Source of the DNA: Phycisphaerales bacterium
GTDB lineage: Bacteria > Planctomycetota > Phycisphaerae > Phycisphaerales > UBA1924
Length of the DNA stretch: 64,000 nucleotides
Reading direction: 5' to 3'
Assembly (NCBI GenBank): GCA_020849615.1
Contig: JADLFW010000019.1
Location: 62,001 to 126,000 of the forward strand
The first letter of the stretch is position 1, and each line of letters starts with the position of its first letter. The notes under the pieces are model-generated. The model was not told the DNA's origin and did no database searches. It saw nothing but the letters and a program-made list of their open reading frames with translations. The position numbers were made by a program, and so were the translations under genes. Below are positions 34,536 to 43,066 of this stretch, piece after piece.

Positions 34536-34949
34536 GTGAAAGCCAAGCGCACCCGAAAGAACCCCCGCCGCGCCGCCCGCGCCTTCTCACTCCTCGAACT
34601 CACCCTCGTCCTCGTCATCATCGGCGCCCTCATGGCCATGGCCGCCGTCAACCTCCTCGGCGGCGCCAGCCGGGCCAAGATCAAGACCACCAAGGCCTCC
34701 ATGCAGACCATCGCCTCCCAGCTCAAGACCTACTACATCGAGCAGAACGCCTACCCCCCCACCCTCGAGGTCCTCGTCACCGGCAAGTACCTCGAAGCCA
34801 AGTCCCTCAAGGACTCCTACGACGCCCCGTACTACTACAAGACCCCCGGCCGCAACAACAACCCCTACGACCTCATCTCCGCCGGCGAGGACAAGCAGCT
34901 CGGCTCCGCCGATGACCTCGATGTCTGGACCGTCGAAGCCTCCAAGTAA
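34536..34949 (+). CDS. gspG: major pseudopilin GspG-like
   Basis: A 137-residue prepilin from a GTG with GGAGGT upstream. The type III signal sequence has a basic leader and the prepilin peptidase site Ala-Phe-Ser-Leu-Leu-Glu, then a hydrophobic helix (LTLVLVIIGALMAMAAVNLL). The C-terminal part matches the GspG signature: LKTYYIEQNAYPPTLEVLV, then SYDAPYYYKTPGRNNNPYDL and SAGEDKQLGSADDLDVW, the calcium-binding loop. It would form the shaft of a pseudopilus. It follows the 35-bp repeat array and precedes minor pseudopilin genes. Confidence 0.9.
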   Translation: MKAKRTRKNPRRAARAFSLLELTLVLVIIGALMAMAAVNLLGGASRAKIKTTKASMQTIASQLKTYYIEQNAYPPTLEVLVTGKYLEAKSLKDSYDAPYYYKTPGRNNNPYDLISAGEDKQLGSADDLDVWTVEASK

Positions 34950-34982
34950 CCCGCCTCATTCGCTCACGGAAGGGAGCCGCCC

Positions 34983-35675
34983 GTGCCCGCACGCCGCGGA
35001 TTGACGCTGATGGAAACCGTGCTCGCCGCCGCCCTCCTCGGGCTCGTGGCCGCCGGCGTCTTCAGCGCCATCTCCTCCATGGCCGCCTCCCAGGACCGCC
35101 AGCTCCAGCGCCTCGGCGCCGCCGAACTCTGCAACCGCCTCCTCCTGCAATACCTCGACGACAAGGAGGCCATGCCCGACCCCACCGCGCCCCTCGCCTA
35201 CGCCGACCGCCGCTTCCGCTGGAGCATCAAGGAAGAGCCCGTCAAGCTCAAGCTCCCCGCGGCCCGCGCCGCCCAGGCCTCCACCGGGCCACAGCGCACC
35301 CTCCCCCTCGACCGCCTCAAGCTCATCACCGTCAACGTCTGGCTCTCCGAAGACTCCGGCGGCGAGCGCAACCCCGGCGGCCTCACGCCCCAGTTCGCCA
35401 TCACCCGCCTCATCGACCCCTTCAACTTCGCCCGCAACCCCGACTCCGCCGAGAACATGGTCTCCACCGAGGCCGGCATGCGCCGACTCATGGAGCAGTT
35501 CATCGGCGCGGGCGGACAGGTCCCCGAACGCCTCCTCGGCGGGCCGGGCGCCGGCCGACCCGGGCCCGGCGGCGGTCCAGGTCAACGCGGCCAGCCGGGC
35601 CAGCGCCCTCCCCCCCGCGAAGGCATCACCCCCGACCGCCGCGCTCCCCAGCGCACCCCGGGAGGTGGACAATGA
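34983..35675 (+). CDS. minor pseudopilin (GspI/J-like) with Pro/Gly-rich tail
   Basis: A 230-residue prepilin from a GTG preceded by GAAGGGAG. The leader RRGLTLMETVLAAALLGLVA shows the Gly/Glu prepilin peptidase site with Glu at +5. The central domain is globular with no diagnostic motif. The last 50 residues are Pro, Gly, Gln and Arg rich (GPGAGRPGPGGGPGQRGQPG), an unusual disordered tail for a pseudopilin. The stop overlaps the next start as ATGA. Its position after GspG suggests a GspI role. Confidence 0.72.
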   Translation: MPARRGLTLMETVLAAALLGLVAAGVFSAISSMAASQDRQLQRLGAAELCNRLLLQYLDDKEAMPDPTAPLAYADRRFRWSIKEEPVKLKLPAARAAQASTGPQRTLPLDRLKLITVNVWLSEDSGGERNPGGLTPQFAITRLIDPFNFARNPDSAENMVSTEAGMRRLMEQFIGAGGQVPERLLGGPGAGRPGPGGGPGQRGQPGQRPPPREGITPDRRAPQRTPGGGQ

Positions 35676-37252
35676 CACGCAGAGTCTCCCGCCGGGCCCG
35701 CGCCTTCACCATGCTCGAGATCATGCTCGCCTCCGTCATCGGCGCGCTCGTCATCCTCGCCAGCATCGCTCTCTTCAACTCCATGGACCGCATGGACCGC
35801 GCCCTCGCCCGCCGGGCCGATGACACCACCGAACTCGCCCGCCTCCACCTCGTCATGAGCCGCACCTTCAGCACGCTCATCATGACCGACCAGCCCGTCC
35901 CGCGCAACCCCATCGCCGCCGAAGCCGCCGGCGCCGGCGCCACCACTCCCGCTCCTTCCTCCGGCTCCCCATCCCCATCCGGCTCGGGCTCGACCTCCGG
36001 CCGAACCACCACCGCCGGCGCCACCACCGGCAGCACCACTTCCAGTTCCACCACCACCGGCTCCACCACAACGGGCCAGTCCTCAACCTCCACCCGCGGC
36101 TCCTCCACCACCGCTCCCTCTTCCACCACCTCCGCCGCCGATGCGCTCGGCAACTCCGCCTCCCAAACCAAGACCCCGCTCCCCCGCTTCCTCCTCGCCG
36201 CCTCCAGCACCGCCCTCGCCCCCTCCTCGGGAACTTCCCCCGCCCAACGTCTCGAGGTCGTCATCACCAAGCCCCCCATCACCGACCCCCGCGCGCCGGG
36301 CCTCTCCAACCTCATCACCCAGACCATCACTGTCGAAGGCCCGCCCCTGCCCGCCTCCAAGACCACCTCCGATCCCGCCTCAACCGCCTTCAAGAGCGCC
36401 TCACCCACCGCCACCGACAGCGGCGCCCCCTCAACCTCAACCGACCCCGCCGACCAGTCCGCAACCCAGCGCGCCGAATCCCGCACCATCCAGACCACCG
36501 GCGAGGCCGCCGGCGTCCGCGGCTTCTTCGAGCTCATCCCCGAATCCGCCCTCCCCGGCTACACCCCGCCGCGCAACCCCCAGACCCCCGCCGACGCCAA
36601 GCAGCCCCTCGCCCTCATCTGGCGCCAGCTCCCCATCGCCTCCGAAGCCGCCACCACCCCCGCGCCGATCCTCCCCGAACCCATCGTCGTCGCCCGCGGC
36701 CTCGAGGCCGTCCGCTGGAAGGCCTTTCACGAGCGCGAACGCAAGGACCTCTTCGCCGCCACCTGGGCCAACGACCTCCCCGCCTACGTCGAGATGGAAG
36801 TCCGCACCACCTCCGGCCAGTACGCCAACTGGATGTTCGAGGTCGACTGGTCGGTCGGCCCCGAGCCCGGCGAACCCCCCGCCGTCGCGACGCGCGGGCC
36901 CGGCGCCGGCGCCCGCGGCGGTGGACCCGGCGGTGGCGGGCCCGGCGGAGCCGGTGGCGGGCGCGGGCCCGGCGTCGGCAACGGCCAGGGCCGCGCCCTC
37001 CGCGTGCCGGGCGCCACCGCGGGACGGGCCGCCGCCGGGCAGCCACTCGAAATGCGCGACCAGCCCCGCCCACCCGGCGAACGCCGCCGCCGCGATGGCC
37101 AGCGCCGCGAGTTCAACCCCAACTTCACCCCCCGCGATTTCAACCAGCGCGAGTTCAACCCCCGCGACCTCCCCCCGCCGCCGCCCCCCTCCGGTCAGCC
37201 CGCCCGCCCGGCCCGCTCCCGCCCGGCCCAGACCACGGGAGGCCCGCGATGA
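35672..37252 (+). CDS. minor pseudopilin (GspJ-like) with Ser/Thr-rich insertion and Gly/Arg-rich tail
   Basis: A 526-residue prepilin, far longer than ordinary GspJ (about 200). The N-terminus is a prepilin leader, RRARAFTMLEIMLASVIGAL. After a helix, residues about 85-165 form a Ser/Thr/Gly-rich low-complexity stretch (for example TTTAGATTGSTTSSSTTTGS). A second globular part spans about 260-405 (VARGLEAVRWKAFHERERKD, EMEVRTTSGQYANWMFEVDW). The last 120 residues are Gly/Arg and Pro/Arg rich. The gene is coupled by ATGA overlap at both ends. The low-complexity segments may be flexible or glycosylated surface linkers; that is inference. Confidence 0.7.
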   Translation: MTRRVSRRARAFTMLEIMLASVIGALVILASIALFNSMDRMDRALARRADDTTELARLHLVMSRTFSTLIMTDQPVPRNPIAAEAAGAGATTPAPSSGSPSPSGSGSTSGRTTTAGATTGSTTSSSTTTGSTTTGQSSTSTRGSSTTAPSSTTSAADALGNSASQTKTPLPRFLLAASSTALAPSSGTSPAQRLEVVITKPPITDPRAPGLSNLITQTITVEGPPLPASKTTSDPASTAFKSASPTATDSGAPSTSTDPADQSATQRAESRTIQTTGEAAGVRGFFELIPESALPGYTPPRNPQTPADAKQPLALIWRQLPIASEAATTPAPILPEPIVVARGLEAVRWKAFHERERKDLFAATWANDLPAYVEMEVRTTSGQYANWMFEVDWSVGPEPGEPPAVATRGPGAGARGGGPGGGGPGGAGGGRGPGVGNGQGRALRVPGATAGRAAAGQPLEMRDQPRPPGERRRRDGQRREFNPNFTPRDFNQREFNPRDLPPPPPPSGQPARPARSRPAQTTGGPR

Positions 37253-38091
37253 CCCGCACACGCTCCACTCGCCCCCGCGCCTTCGCCCTCCCCCTCGCCG
37301 TCCTCCTCTCCGTCACCGCCACCCTCATGGCCGCGGTCATGCTCGACCGCGTCACCGCCCAGACCCTCACCGTCCAGCGCACCCTTGAGGACTACCGCGC
37401 CACCCACCAGAAACGCGGCATGTGCGAGGTCGTCCAGTTCTGGCTCCGCGAGGTCGCCAACGGACGCCGGGCCGCCGACAGCCTCGACCCCGATGGCCGC
37501 GCCCTCGACCTCCAGCTCGCCGATGGCAGCGTCGTCTCCCTCTTCATCGCCGATGGCCAGTCCACCATGCTCGCCGACCTCTCCGCCCTCGCCGATGCCG
37601 ACCGCCAGCTCGCCGGCCAGATGCTCGCCCAGCTCCGCTCCCAGTCGCCGGGCCTCCACGACTCCGAACGCGCCTTCGGCCCGCTCGCCATCAGCGCCAA
37701 CTCCGCGCCCCACCAGGTCCTCCAGGCCGCCGCCACCGCCATCGCCGGGGCCGACCCCGGCGCCGCCTTCGCCAACGCCGTCATCGAGGCCCGGGCCCAG
37801 AAGGCCCTCTCCAGCCAGGACCTCAGCGAGCTCGCCCTCAAGGCCGAGATCGAGGGCGAGCCCCGCGGCCGACTCCTCCGGGCCATCACCGCCGAACCCA
37901 GCATGTGGAAAGTCCTGGTCGATGTCCGCGGCGCCCAGAACGGGCCCCTCCTCGCCCGCGCCGAGATGTTCGCCGTCGCACCGGCCCGCGCCCGCGGCGG
38001 CTCACCCTTCCAGCGCACCAGCATCTTCAACTTCCACTGGCTCACTTCCCAAGAGGCCGCCTCCGCCTCCCCGCTCGTCACGCCGCCGTGA
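37249..38091 (+). CDS. GspK-like minor pseudopilin
   Basis: A 280-residue protein overlapping the previous gene by ATGA. It has the leader RPRAFALPLAVLLSVTATLM, in which the +5 Glu is missing, as in GspK. The next part (QKRGMCEVVQFWLREVANGR) and a helical domain with LADLSALADADRQLAGQMLA fit the general GspK pattern of a large tip pseudopilin. The domain near FGPLAISANSAPHQVLQAAA resembles the GspK sequence that reads for 'INLNTAP'. It probably forms the pseudopilus tip with the I- and J-like proteins. Confidence 0.7.
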   Translation: MTRTRSTRPRAFALPLAVLLSVTATLMAAVMLDRVTAQTLTVQRTLEDYRATHQKRGMCEVVQFWLREVANGRRAADSLDPDGRALDLQLADGSVVSLFIADGQSTMLADLSALADADRQLAGQMLAQLRSQSPGLHDSERAFGPLAISANSAPHQVLQAAATAIAGADPGAAFANAVIEARAQKALSSQDLSELALKAEIEGEPRGRLLRAITAEPSMWKVLVDVRGAQNGPLLARAEMFAVAPARARGGSPFQRTSIFNFHWLTSQEAASASPLVTPP

Positions 38092-38229
38092 CAGACCGGA
38101 TGCGCCCGCCCGGCCCGACGCGCCCGCCGGGCCTCCGCGTTGTATCGTGTAGCAGCCCCGATCCCGCCAACCCCGATCCCCGAATCCCCGAATCCCAACC
38201 CCCACCCGACCCCCGTTTTCCCCATCACC

Positions 38230-38970
38230 ATGAGCGCGGTCATCCTCCACCGAGACAAGGCCCTCCAGTTCGCCCGCATCGCGCAGGCCGGCTGCGCTGT
38301 CCTCCTCGTCGCCGCCATCGCCATCGCCGCCGTGGGCCTCCCCGGCGCGGGCGGCTCTTCTCACCACGCCGCCGACCTCCCGCCCTCCCTCGCCGAGACC
38401 GCCAAGCCCATCACCATCACCCCGCCCGTCTCCGAGGGTGTCGATTTCTCCGGCATCGCCCAGCGCCTCGCCTCCATCGACAACGCCCCCAAGCCCGCCA
38501 CCGAAACCCCCACCGACACCGAAATCACCGCCGGCGAACCCGCCCCCGCGGCCGAGGCCCCCATCAAGTTCCTCGGCTCCATCATCGAGCCCAACCGCCG
38601 CGTCGCCCTCCTCTCCGTCAACGGCCGCCAGCGCGCCGTCGTCGCGGGCCAGAAGCTCAAGCTCGGCGCCGACGCCTCCGCCGGCGAGCTCCTCCTCGTC
38701 GCCGTGGACGACAACGCCGTCACCATCGAGGACAAGGGCGGCCGCCGCACCATCCAGAAAACCGCGCGCTCCGGCTCCGCCATCACCACCGTCGCCGCCA
38801 CCGCGCCCGCGGTCCCCACCCCTGATGCCCCGCCGCAGCCCGGCGTCGACCCCGCCGTCCGCGCCCTCCGCGACGCCGTCCGCGGCATGGACCCCGAAAA
38901 ACGCCGCCAGGCCCTCCAGGAGTTCCAGCGCGCCCGCGGCAACCGCGACCGAAACCAGGGGAACGAGTGA
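38230..38970 (+). CDS. GspC/PilP-like inner-membrane protein
   Basis: About 246 residues from the ATG at 38230; an upstream ATG at 38140 would add a Pro-rich stretch of repeated CCCGAATC-type sequence. One membrane helix (CAVLLVAAIAIAAVGLPG) is followed by a Pro/Ala linker and a small beta domain, AEAPIKFLGSIIEPNRRVAL, SVNGRQRAVVAGQKL, VAVDDNAVTIEDKGGRRTI. That is the homology region of GspC and PilP, which link the inner-membrane platform to the secretin. The C-terminal helix is charged. The stop overlaps the next start as GTGA. The assignment rests on position and the beta motif. Confidence 0.62.
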   Translation: MSAVILHRDKALQFARIAQAGCAVLLVAAIAIAAVGLPGAGGSSHHAADLPPSLAETAKPITITPPVSEGVDFSGIAQRLASIDNAPKPATETPTDTEITAGEPAPAAEAPIKFLGSIIEPNRRVALLSVNGRQRAVVAGQKLKLGADASAGELLLVAVDDNAVTIEDKGGRRTIQKTARSGSAITTVAATAPAVPTPDAPPQPGVDPAVRALRDAVRGMDPEKRRQALQEFQRARGNRDRNQGNE

Positions 38971-40682
38971 GCGCGGCCGCCGCCTATCTCCAGCGCGATG
39001 ACCTGGGCCTCCGCCTCGACCGCGTCCGACTCATCGGCATCGGCGGTCAGGATGAATGGGCCCAGCCCCCCGCCGAACGCCCCGACGCCGGGCCGCCCCT
39101 CCCCGATGTCACCGCCGCCGCCGCCTGGGTCGCCTCCCGCCTCATCGCCGAAGGCTCCAAGGCCGATGGCCGCCTCGACCTCCTCTGCCTCGACCCCGAT
39201 GGCAGCCTCTGCTCCTGGCTCTCCACCACCAGCCACCAGCCCGAGGTCGTCAGCGCCCTCGCCCGCCAGAGCGGCTCCTCCGTCGACCCCTCCGCCGGCG
39301 AACGCTCCCTCACCCCCCTCGCCTTCTACGCCGCCACCCCCGCCGAATCCAGCGTCCAGGCCCTCGCCCGCCCCGACGACACCACCGCCCAAGCGCCCGC
39401 CTCCGCCAAGCCGGGCCGCGCCCCGGCCGCCCCCTCCACCGACCGCGTCGCCGTCCTCGCCACCTCCGATGCCTCCGTCCGCCTCTTCCTCGATGAACTC
39501 GACCGCCGCCGCATCCACGTCTCCTCCGTCGTCTCCCTCTGGCAGGCCATGGCCGCCGCGTGGGACCCCGCCGGGCCCGCCGCCAACGCCTCCCCCTTCC
39601 CCGGCTCCGCACGCCCCGATGTGCTGACGGTCAAGTCCGACGCCTGCACCGCCATCGTCCTCGCCGACCCCCGCGGCCGCATCCACTGGTGCTGGAGCGT
39701 GTCGGGCCGGCCCATCGCCGCCGGCTCCATCCGCGCCCGCATCGGCCTGCCCCGCCGCTCCCCCGAGCCCCCCGACACCGCCGACCTCGACCGCCTCCCC
39801 CCCGAAGAAGACACCACGCCGACCGTCATCGTCGGCGCCGAGGATTCCGCCCGCCTCACCTCGCAGTGGCTCGCCTGGAGCGTCCAGCTCGCCCGCGCCC
39901 CCTCGCGCATCATCTGCGTCATGGCCCAGACCGGCGCTCAGACCAGCGCAGAGGCCGGCGCGTTCGGCGCTGCCCTCGGCGCCGCCTGGCCCGGCGCTTC
40001 ACTCGACATGGCCATGGTCCCCGACCCCATCGGCGCCACCCTCCTCCGCCTCGTCAGCCGGAGCAGCCCCGCCGCCGCCCCCGCCGCCGGCGATGGCCTC
40101 ACCACGCTCTCGCTCCGGCCCACCCAGGCCCACCGCCGCTTCTACACCTGGACCGCCGCCGCCGTCGTCATCGCCGCCGCCGTTCTCGGCGTCGCCGCCT
40201 GGCGCCTCCAGCAGGTCGCGGGCCGCCTCACCGCCGATGCCCAGGCCCTCCGCGCCAAGGCCGATGCCCTCGTCGACCAGGTCGACAGCGGCCTCCGCCT
40301 CGAGCCCCTCGGCGTCGTCGTCGCCCTTGACGGCAAGATCGCCGAGCTCAAGAAACAGTTCGCCCCCGTTCAGCAGACCGAGATGCCCGTCCTCAAGGAG
40401 CTCGACACCCTCTCCCACGTCGTCGGCATCGAGGGCCTCCAGCTCAGGGAGATCAATCTCTCCGCCGCCCTGCCCACCGTGATCGTCGTCGCCGACAGCC
40501 TCAAGACCCTCGAAGACCTCCTCCGGGCCCTCAACGGCATCTCCGGCTCCTCGGTCGGCGAATGGAGCTTCGGCAGCACGCGCGAAACCCGCGTCGGCGA
40601 GAAGCTCCAGATCGAAGCCACCTTCAGCGCTCAGTGGCTCCCAAGGACGGGCCGCCCCGCCACCCCGGGAGGCGCCACATGA
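38967..40682 (+). CDS. GspL-like / PilM-PilN-like assembly protein
   Basis: A 571-residue protein from an overlapping GTG. The first 370 residues form an actin-like cytosolic region typical of GspL/PilM (VTAAAAWVASRLIAEGSKAD, then LFLDELDRRRIHVSSVVSLW and DPRGRIHWCWSVSGRPIAAG). A membrane helix lies at about 395-415 (FYTWTAAAVVIAAAVLGVAA), followed by a coiled segment and a small alpha/beta periplasmic domain (LKELDTLSHVVGIEGLQLRE) as in GspL or PilN. It would couple the ATPase to the pseudopilus platform. The GspM-like gene overlaps it by ATGA. Confidence 0.72.
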   Translation: MSAAAAYLQRDDLGLRLDRVRLIGIGGQDEWAQPPAERPDAGPPLPDVTAAAAWVASRLIAEGSKADGRLDLLCLDPDGSLCSWLSTTSHQPEVVSALARQSGSSVDPSAGERSLTPLAFYAATPAESSVQALARPDDTTAQAPASAKPGRAPAAPSTDRVAVLATSDASVRLFLDELDRRRIHVSSVVSLWQAMAAAWDPAGPAANASPFPGSARPDVLTVKSDACTAIVLADPRGRIHWCWSVSGRPIAAGSIRARIGLPRRSPEPPDTADLDRLPPEEDTTPTVIVGAEDSARLTSQWLAWSVQLARAPSRIICVMAQTGAQTSAEAGAFGAALGAAWPGASLDMAMVPDPIGATLLRLVSRSSPAAAPAAGDGLTTLSLRPTQAHRRFYTWTAAAVVIAAAVLGVAAWRLQQVAGRLTADAQALRAKADALVDQVDSGLRLEPLGVVVALDGKIAELKKQFAPVQQTEMPVLKELDTLSHVVGIEGLQLREINLSAALPTVIVVADSLKTLEDLLRALNGISGSSVGEWSFGSTRETRVGEKLQIEATFSAQWLPRTGRPATPGGAT

Positions 40683-41272
40683 CCCAGGCCGCCGCCTCCC
40701 GCGCCACCTTCCTCGAAGAGTCCCGCCTCAGCGCCGCCGCCGCCGCGGCCCGCGCTGAACGACGCAACCGCCCGCGCCACCTCCTCCTCCTCTCTCTCGC
40801 CCTCCTGGTCATCTCCGCCGCGCTCCTGGGCTGGGCCCTCCTCTCCCGGGCCCGCGCCGCCGCCGCCTTCAAGGCTGAACAGGACCGGGCCCAGCAGATC
40901 GTCACCAAGACCGACCAGCTCCGCCTCCTCCAGGCCGAGGCCGATTCCGTCGGCGCCGCCCCGCGCGAAGGCGAATCCATCCACAACCGCCTCAGCCGCT
41001 TCCAGGAACTCGGCGCCCAGGCGGGCCTCAAGAACCCCCCCTCGGTCCCGCAGTCCAAGACCGCCGACCGCACCGCCGTCGGCGGCTTCGTCCAGCGCCG
41101 CCTCACCTACGTCGTCCGCGATGAATCCCTCGACAACCTCCTCGCCTGGATGCGCTCCGCCATCGAGGACATCCACGGCCTCGAGATCCAGTCCGTCCGC
41201 GTCATCCCCGAAGCCAACCAGTGGTCCCTCAACGTCACCTTCTCACGCTCCGAACGCGCCTCCACCCCCTGA
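40679..41272 (+). CDS. GspM-like assembly protein
   Basis: About 197 residues from the ATG at 40679, overlapping the previous stop. A short basic N-terminus precedes one membrane helix (LLLLSLALLVISAALLGWAL), then a coiled coil (FKAEQDRAQQIVTKTDQLRL) and a small C-terminal ferredoxin-like domain (RRLTYVVRDESLDNLLAWMR, then GLEIQSVRVIPEANQWSLNV). This is the architecture of GspM and PilO. Adjacent placement to the L-like gene supports the call. Confidence 0.72.
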   Translation: MTQAAASRATFLEESRLSAAAAAARAERRNRPRHLLLLSLALLVISAALLGWALLSRARAAAAFKAEQDRAQQIVTKTDQLRLLQAEADSVGAAPREGESIHNRLSRFQELGAQAGLKNPPSVPQSKTADRTAVGGFVQRRLTYVVRDESLDNLLAWMRSAIEDIHGLEIQSVRVIPEANQWSLNVTFSRSERASTP

Positions 41273-41315
41273 TCTTCCACCCCGATTCCCGACCCCTCTC
41301 CCAAGGCGACTGACC

Positions 41316-42011
41316 ATGCCGGGCCGCACCCCTCAACTCCTCCTCGCCGCCGCCCTCCTCGCCGCCGCCCTCGCCGCCCCCGGCTGCCAGCCCGGCGGCC
41401 TCAAGGGCGATGACAGCGACCCGGCCATCGCCGAAGAACAACGCCTCCGCGAAGCCGGCGACCTCGCCTTCCGGGCCAAGACCGCCGCCGACAAGGGCAA
41501 GAACGACCAGGCCATCGACCTCAACCGCCGGGCCATCGCCCTCAACCCCAACCACGTCGGCGCATGGAACAACCTCGGCGCCCTGCTCATGGCCCGGCAG
41601 AACTACCGCGATGCCATGCAGGCCTTCGAACGGGCCGCCGACCTGCTGCCCAAGGACCCCCGCCCCTACGAGAACCTCGCCCTCTGCTGGTACGAGATGG
41701 GCTACGACGACAACGCCCTCTCCTACTACCGCAAATCCCTCGAGCGCGACCCCAACTGGCTCCCCTCGCTCCGCGGCAACGTCGCCTGCCTGCAGCGCCT
41801 CAACAAGGCCGATGACCCCGCCATCGATCAGATCAAGCGCGGGCTCATGATCGAGTACGACCCCACCTGGCGCTCCGTCTTCGAACGCGCCCGGCTCCGC
41901 ATCGACGCCGCCCGCAACGCCAACGCCCCCGGCTCCAGCCCCACCTCCAGCCCCACCTCCAGCCCCGGCCCCTCCCTGAGCCCGACCAGCTCCGGCACCC
42001 CGCCACGCTGA
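41316..42011 (+). CDS. TPR lipoprotein closing the secretion operon
   Basis: A 231-residue lipoprotein from the ATG at 41316. The signal peptide ends in a lipobox, Leu-Ala-Ala-Pro-Gly-Cys. About four tetratricopeptide repeats follow (NDQAIDLNRRAIALNPNHVG, NYRDAMQAFERAADLLPKDP, YDDNALSYYRKSLERDPNW). The tail is Ser/Pro/Thr low complexity. TPR lipoproteins of this sort (PilF/PilW type) help assemble the outer-membrane secretin, which fits the operon; the secretin gene itself is not in the window. A repeat-rich gap follows. Confidence 0.82.
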   Translation: MPGRTPQLLLAAALLAAALAAPGCQPGGLKGDDSDPAIAEEQRLREAGDLAFRAKTAADKGKNDQAIDLNRRAIALNPNHVGAWNNLGALLMARQNYRDAMQAFERAADLLPKDPRPYENLALCWYEMGYDDNALSYYRKSLERDPNWLPSLRGNVACLQRLNKADDPAIDQIKRGLMIEYDPTWRSVFERARLRIDAARNANAPGSSPTSSPTSSPGPSLSPTSSGTPPR

Positions 42012-42425
42012 CGATCGGAACTCCCACCACAGAGGCGCGGGGAAGACAGAGCAGAAGCGGACAGGGGACAGGGGACAGGGACAGGGGACAGGGACAGGGA
42101 CAGGGGACAGAAAACGGCCATCGGAACTTCCATTCCGACCCAGTTTTCCTCTTCTCCGTGCCCTCTGTGTCTCTGTGGTGAGATCTCTTCGATGGACCAA
42201 CCAGGATCATCCACCACAGAGACACAAAGACACGGAGAGGAAGCGAACAGGAGACAGAGAATCATCGGAACTTGAATTCCGATCCCATTCGTCTCGTCTC
42301 TGTGCCTCTGGGTCTCTGTGGTGAAGACTCTTCGTTGGACCTACCAGGATCATCCACCACAGACACGACTGCAGAGCGGACAGAATCCGATCTGTCCCCT
42401 GTCCCCTCTCCGCTTCTTCTCTTCC
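42012..42425. repeat. repeat-filled intergenic region (palindromes and GGGACAG runs)
   Basis: No gene is seen in these 414 bases. They contain runs of GGGGACAG-type units (about 42058-42113), three copies of a short palindrome of the form ATCGGAACTTGAATTCCGAT (near 42013, 42119 and 42263; the first is partial), and two large hairpins of one family at 42154-42240 and 42296-42375. Arms of the hairpins read CTCTGTGGTGA and its complement TCCACCACAGAG, around a conserved loop containing CTTCGTTGGAC and CCAGGATCA. A third copy of the hairpin is at 44800. Confidence 0.88.
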
Positions 42426-42857
42426 TCAGCCCGACCGCGTCTTCTTCATCCGCCGCCGCGTCTCGAACGCCGCGATGTCCGCGATCGTCGTCTCGCGCAG
42501 GAAATCGACTTCCTTGTTGCGGTGCGAGGTCCAGAACTTGTGCGCCGGGCAGGCCCGTTCATCCGAGCACTCCGCCGTCCCCAGCATGCACTTCTGCTGC
42601 ACGATCGGGTCATCCAGCGCCTGCGCCAGGTCGAACAGCGTGATCGTCGTCGGGTCCTGCGCCAGCACCACCCCCCCGCCGATCCCGCGCTGCGTCGCCA
42701 CGATCCCCTTCCGGGCCAGCGTGTTGATGATCTTGGCCAGGTACGGCGCGGGAATGTCCGCCGCCTCCGCGATCTCCTTGATGAAGAGCGGCTTGCCACC
42801 CGCGGCGGCGATGGCCCCCAGCGCAGTCGCGGTGTATCCGACGGTTTGGCTCAGCAT
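42426..42857 (-). CDS. Rrf2-family transcriptional regulator with three-Cys (Fe-S) motif
   Basis: About 143 residues from the ATG at 42857 (MLSQTVGYTATALGAIAAAG); an upstream ATG at 42905 would cover the palindrome at 42881. The winged helix is typical of Rrf2 (FIKEIAEAADIPAPYLAKII, ARKGIVATQRGIGGGVVLAQ). Cys90, Cys97 and Cys103 (KCMLGTAECSDERAC) correspond to the iron-sulphur ligands of IscR/NsrR-type members, so it probably senses iron-sulphur status, nitric oxide or redox stress. No isc or suf genes are next to it. The region upstream (to 43046) holds no gene. Confidence 0.88.
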   Translation of the reverse strand: MLSQTVGYTATALGAIAAAGGKPLFIKEIAEAADIPAPYLAKIINTLARKGIVATQRGIGGGVVLAQDPTTITLFDLAQALDDPIVQQKCMLGTAECSDERACPAHKFWTSHRNKEVDFLRETTIADIAAFETRRRMKKTRSG

Positions 42858-42880
42858 CGGCGCATCCTCGCCGAGCAGGG

Positions 42881-42895
42881 TATCGCCAATCGATA
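42881..42895. promoter_or_regulatory. possible Rrf2 autoregulatory operator
   Basis: TATCGCCAATCGATA is a 5-bp inverted repeat around five bases, 24 bp upstream of the Rrf2 start. Its position suits self-control, but the arms are short and it was not compared with known Rrf2 sites. Confidence 0.35.
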
Positions 42896-43046
42896 ACTCG
42901 GTCAATAAATCACGAACACGCCCCCGCGGTTACTCCGATCTCGCCCGCGCCTGCGCCCCGCACAATCGCGGCTCGCCGCTCCCACTGCGGATGAAACGAC
43001 CTTCACATCGCTTGCGCGGGCCGTTATCGCCCGCCGGGCCCATCCG

Positions 43047-43061
43047 CCCCCCCCCCCCCCC
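43047..43061 (+). repeat. homopolymer of 15 C
   Basis: Fifteen C in a row on the plus strand (15 G on the minus strand), five bases beyond the stop of the AAA ATPase gene. It is outside any coding frame I support. The length could be inaccurate in the assembly. Confidence 0.85.
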
Positions 43062-43066
43062 GCGCC

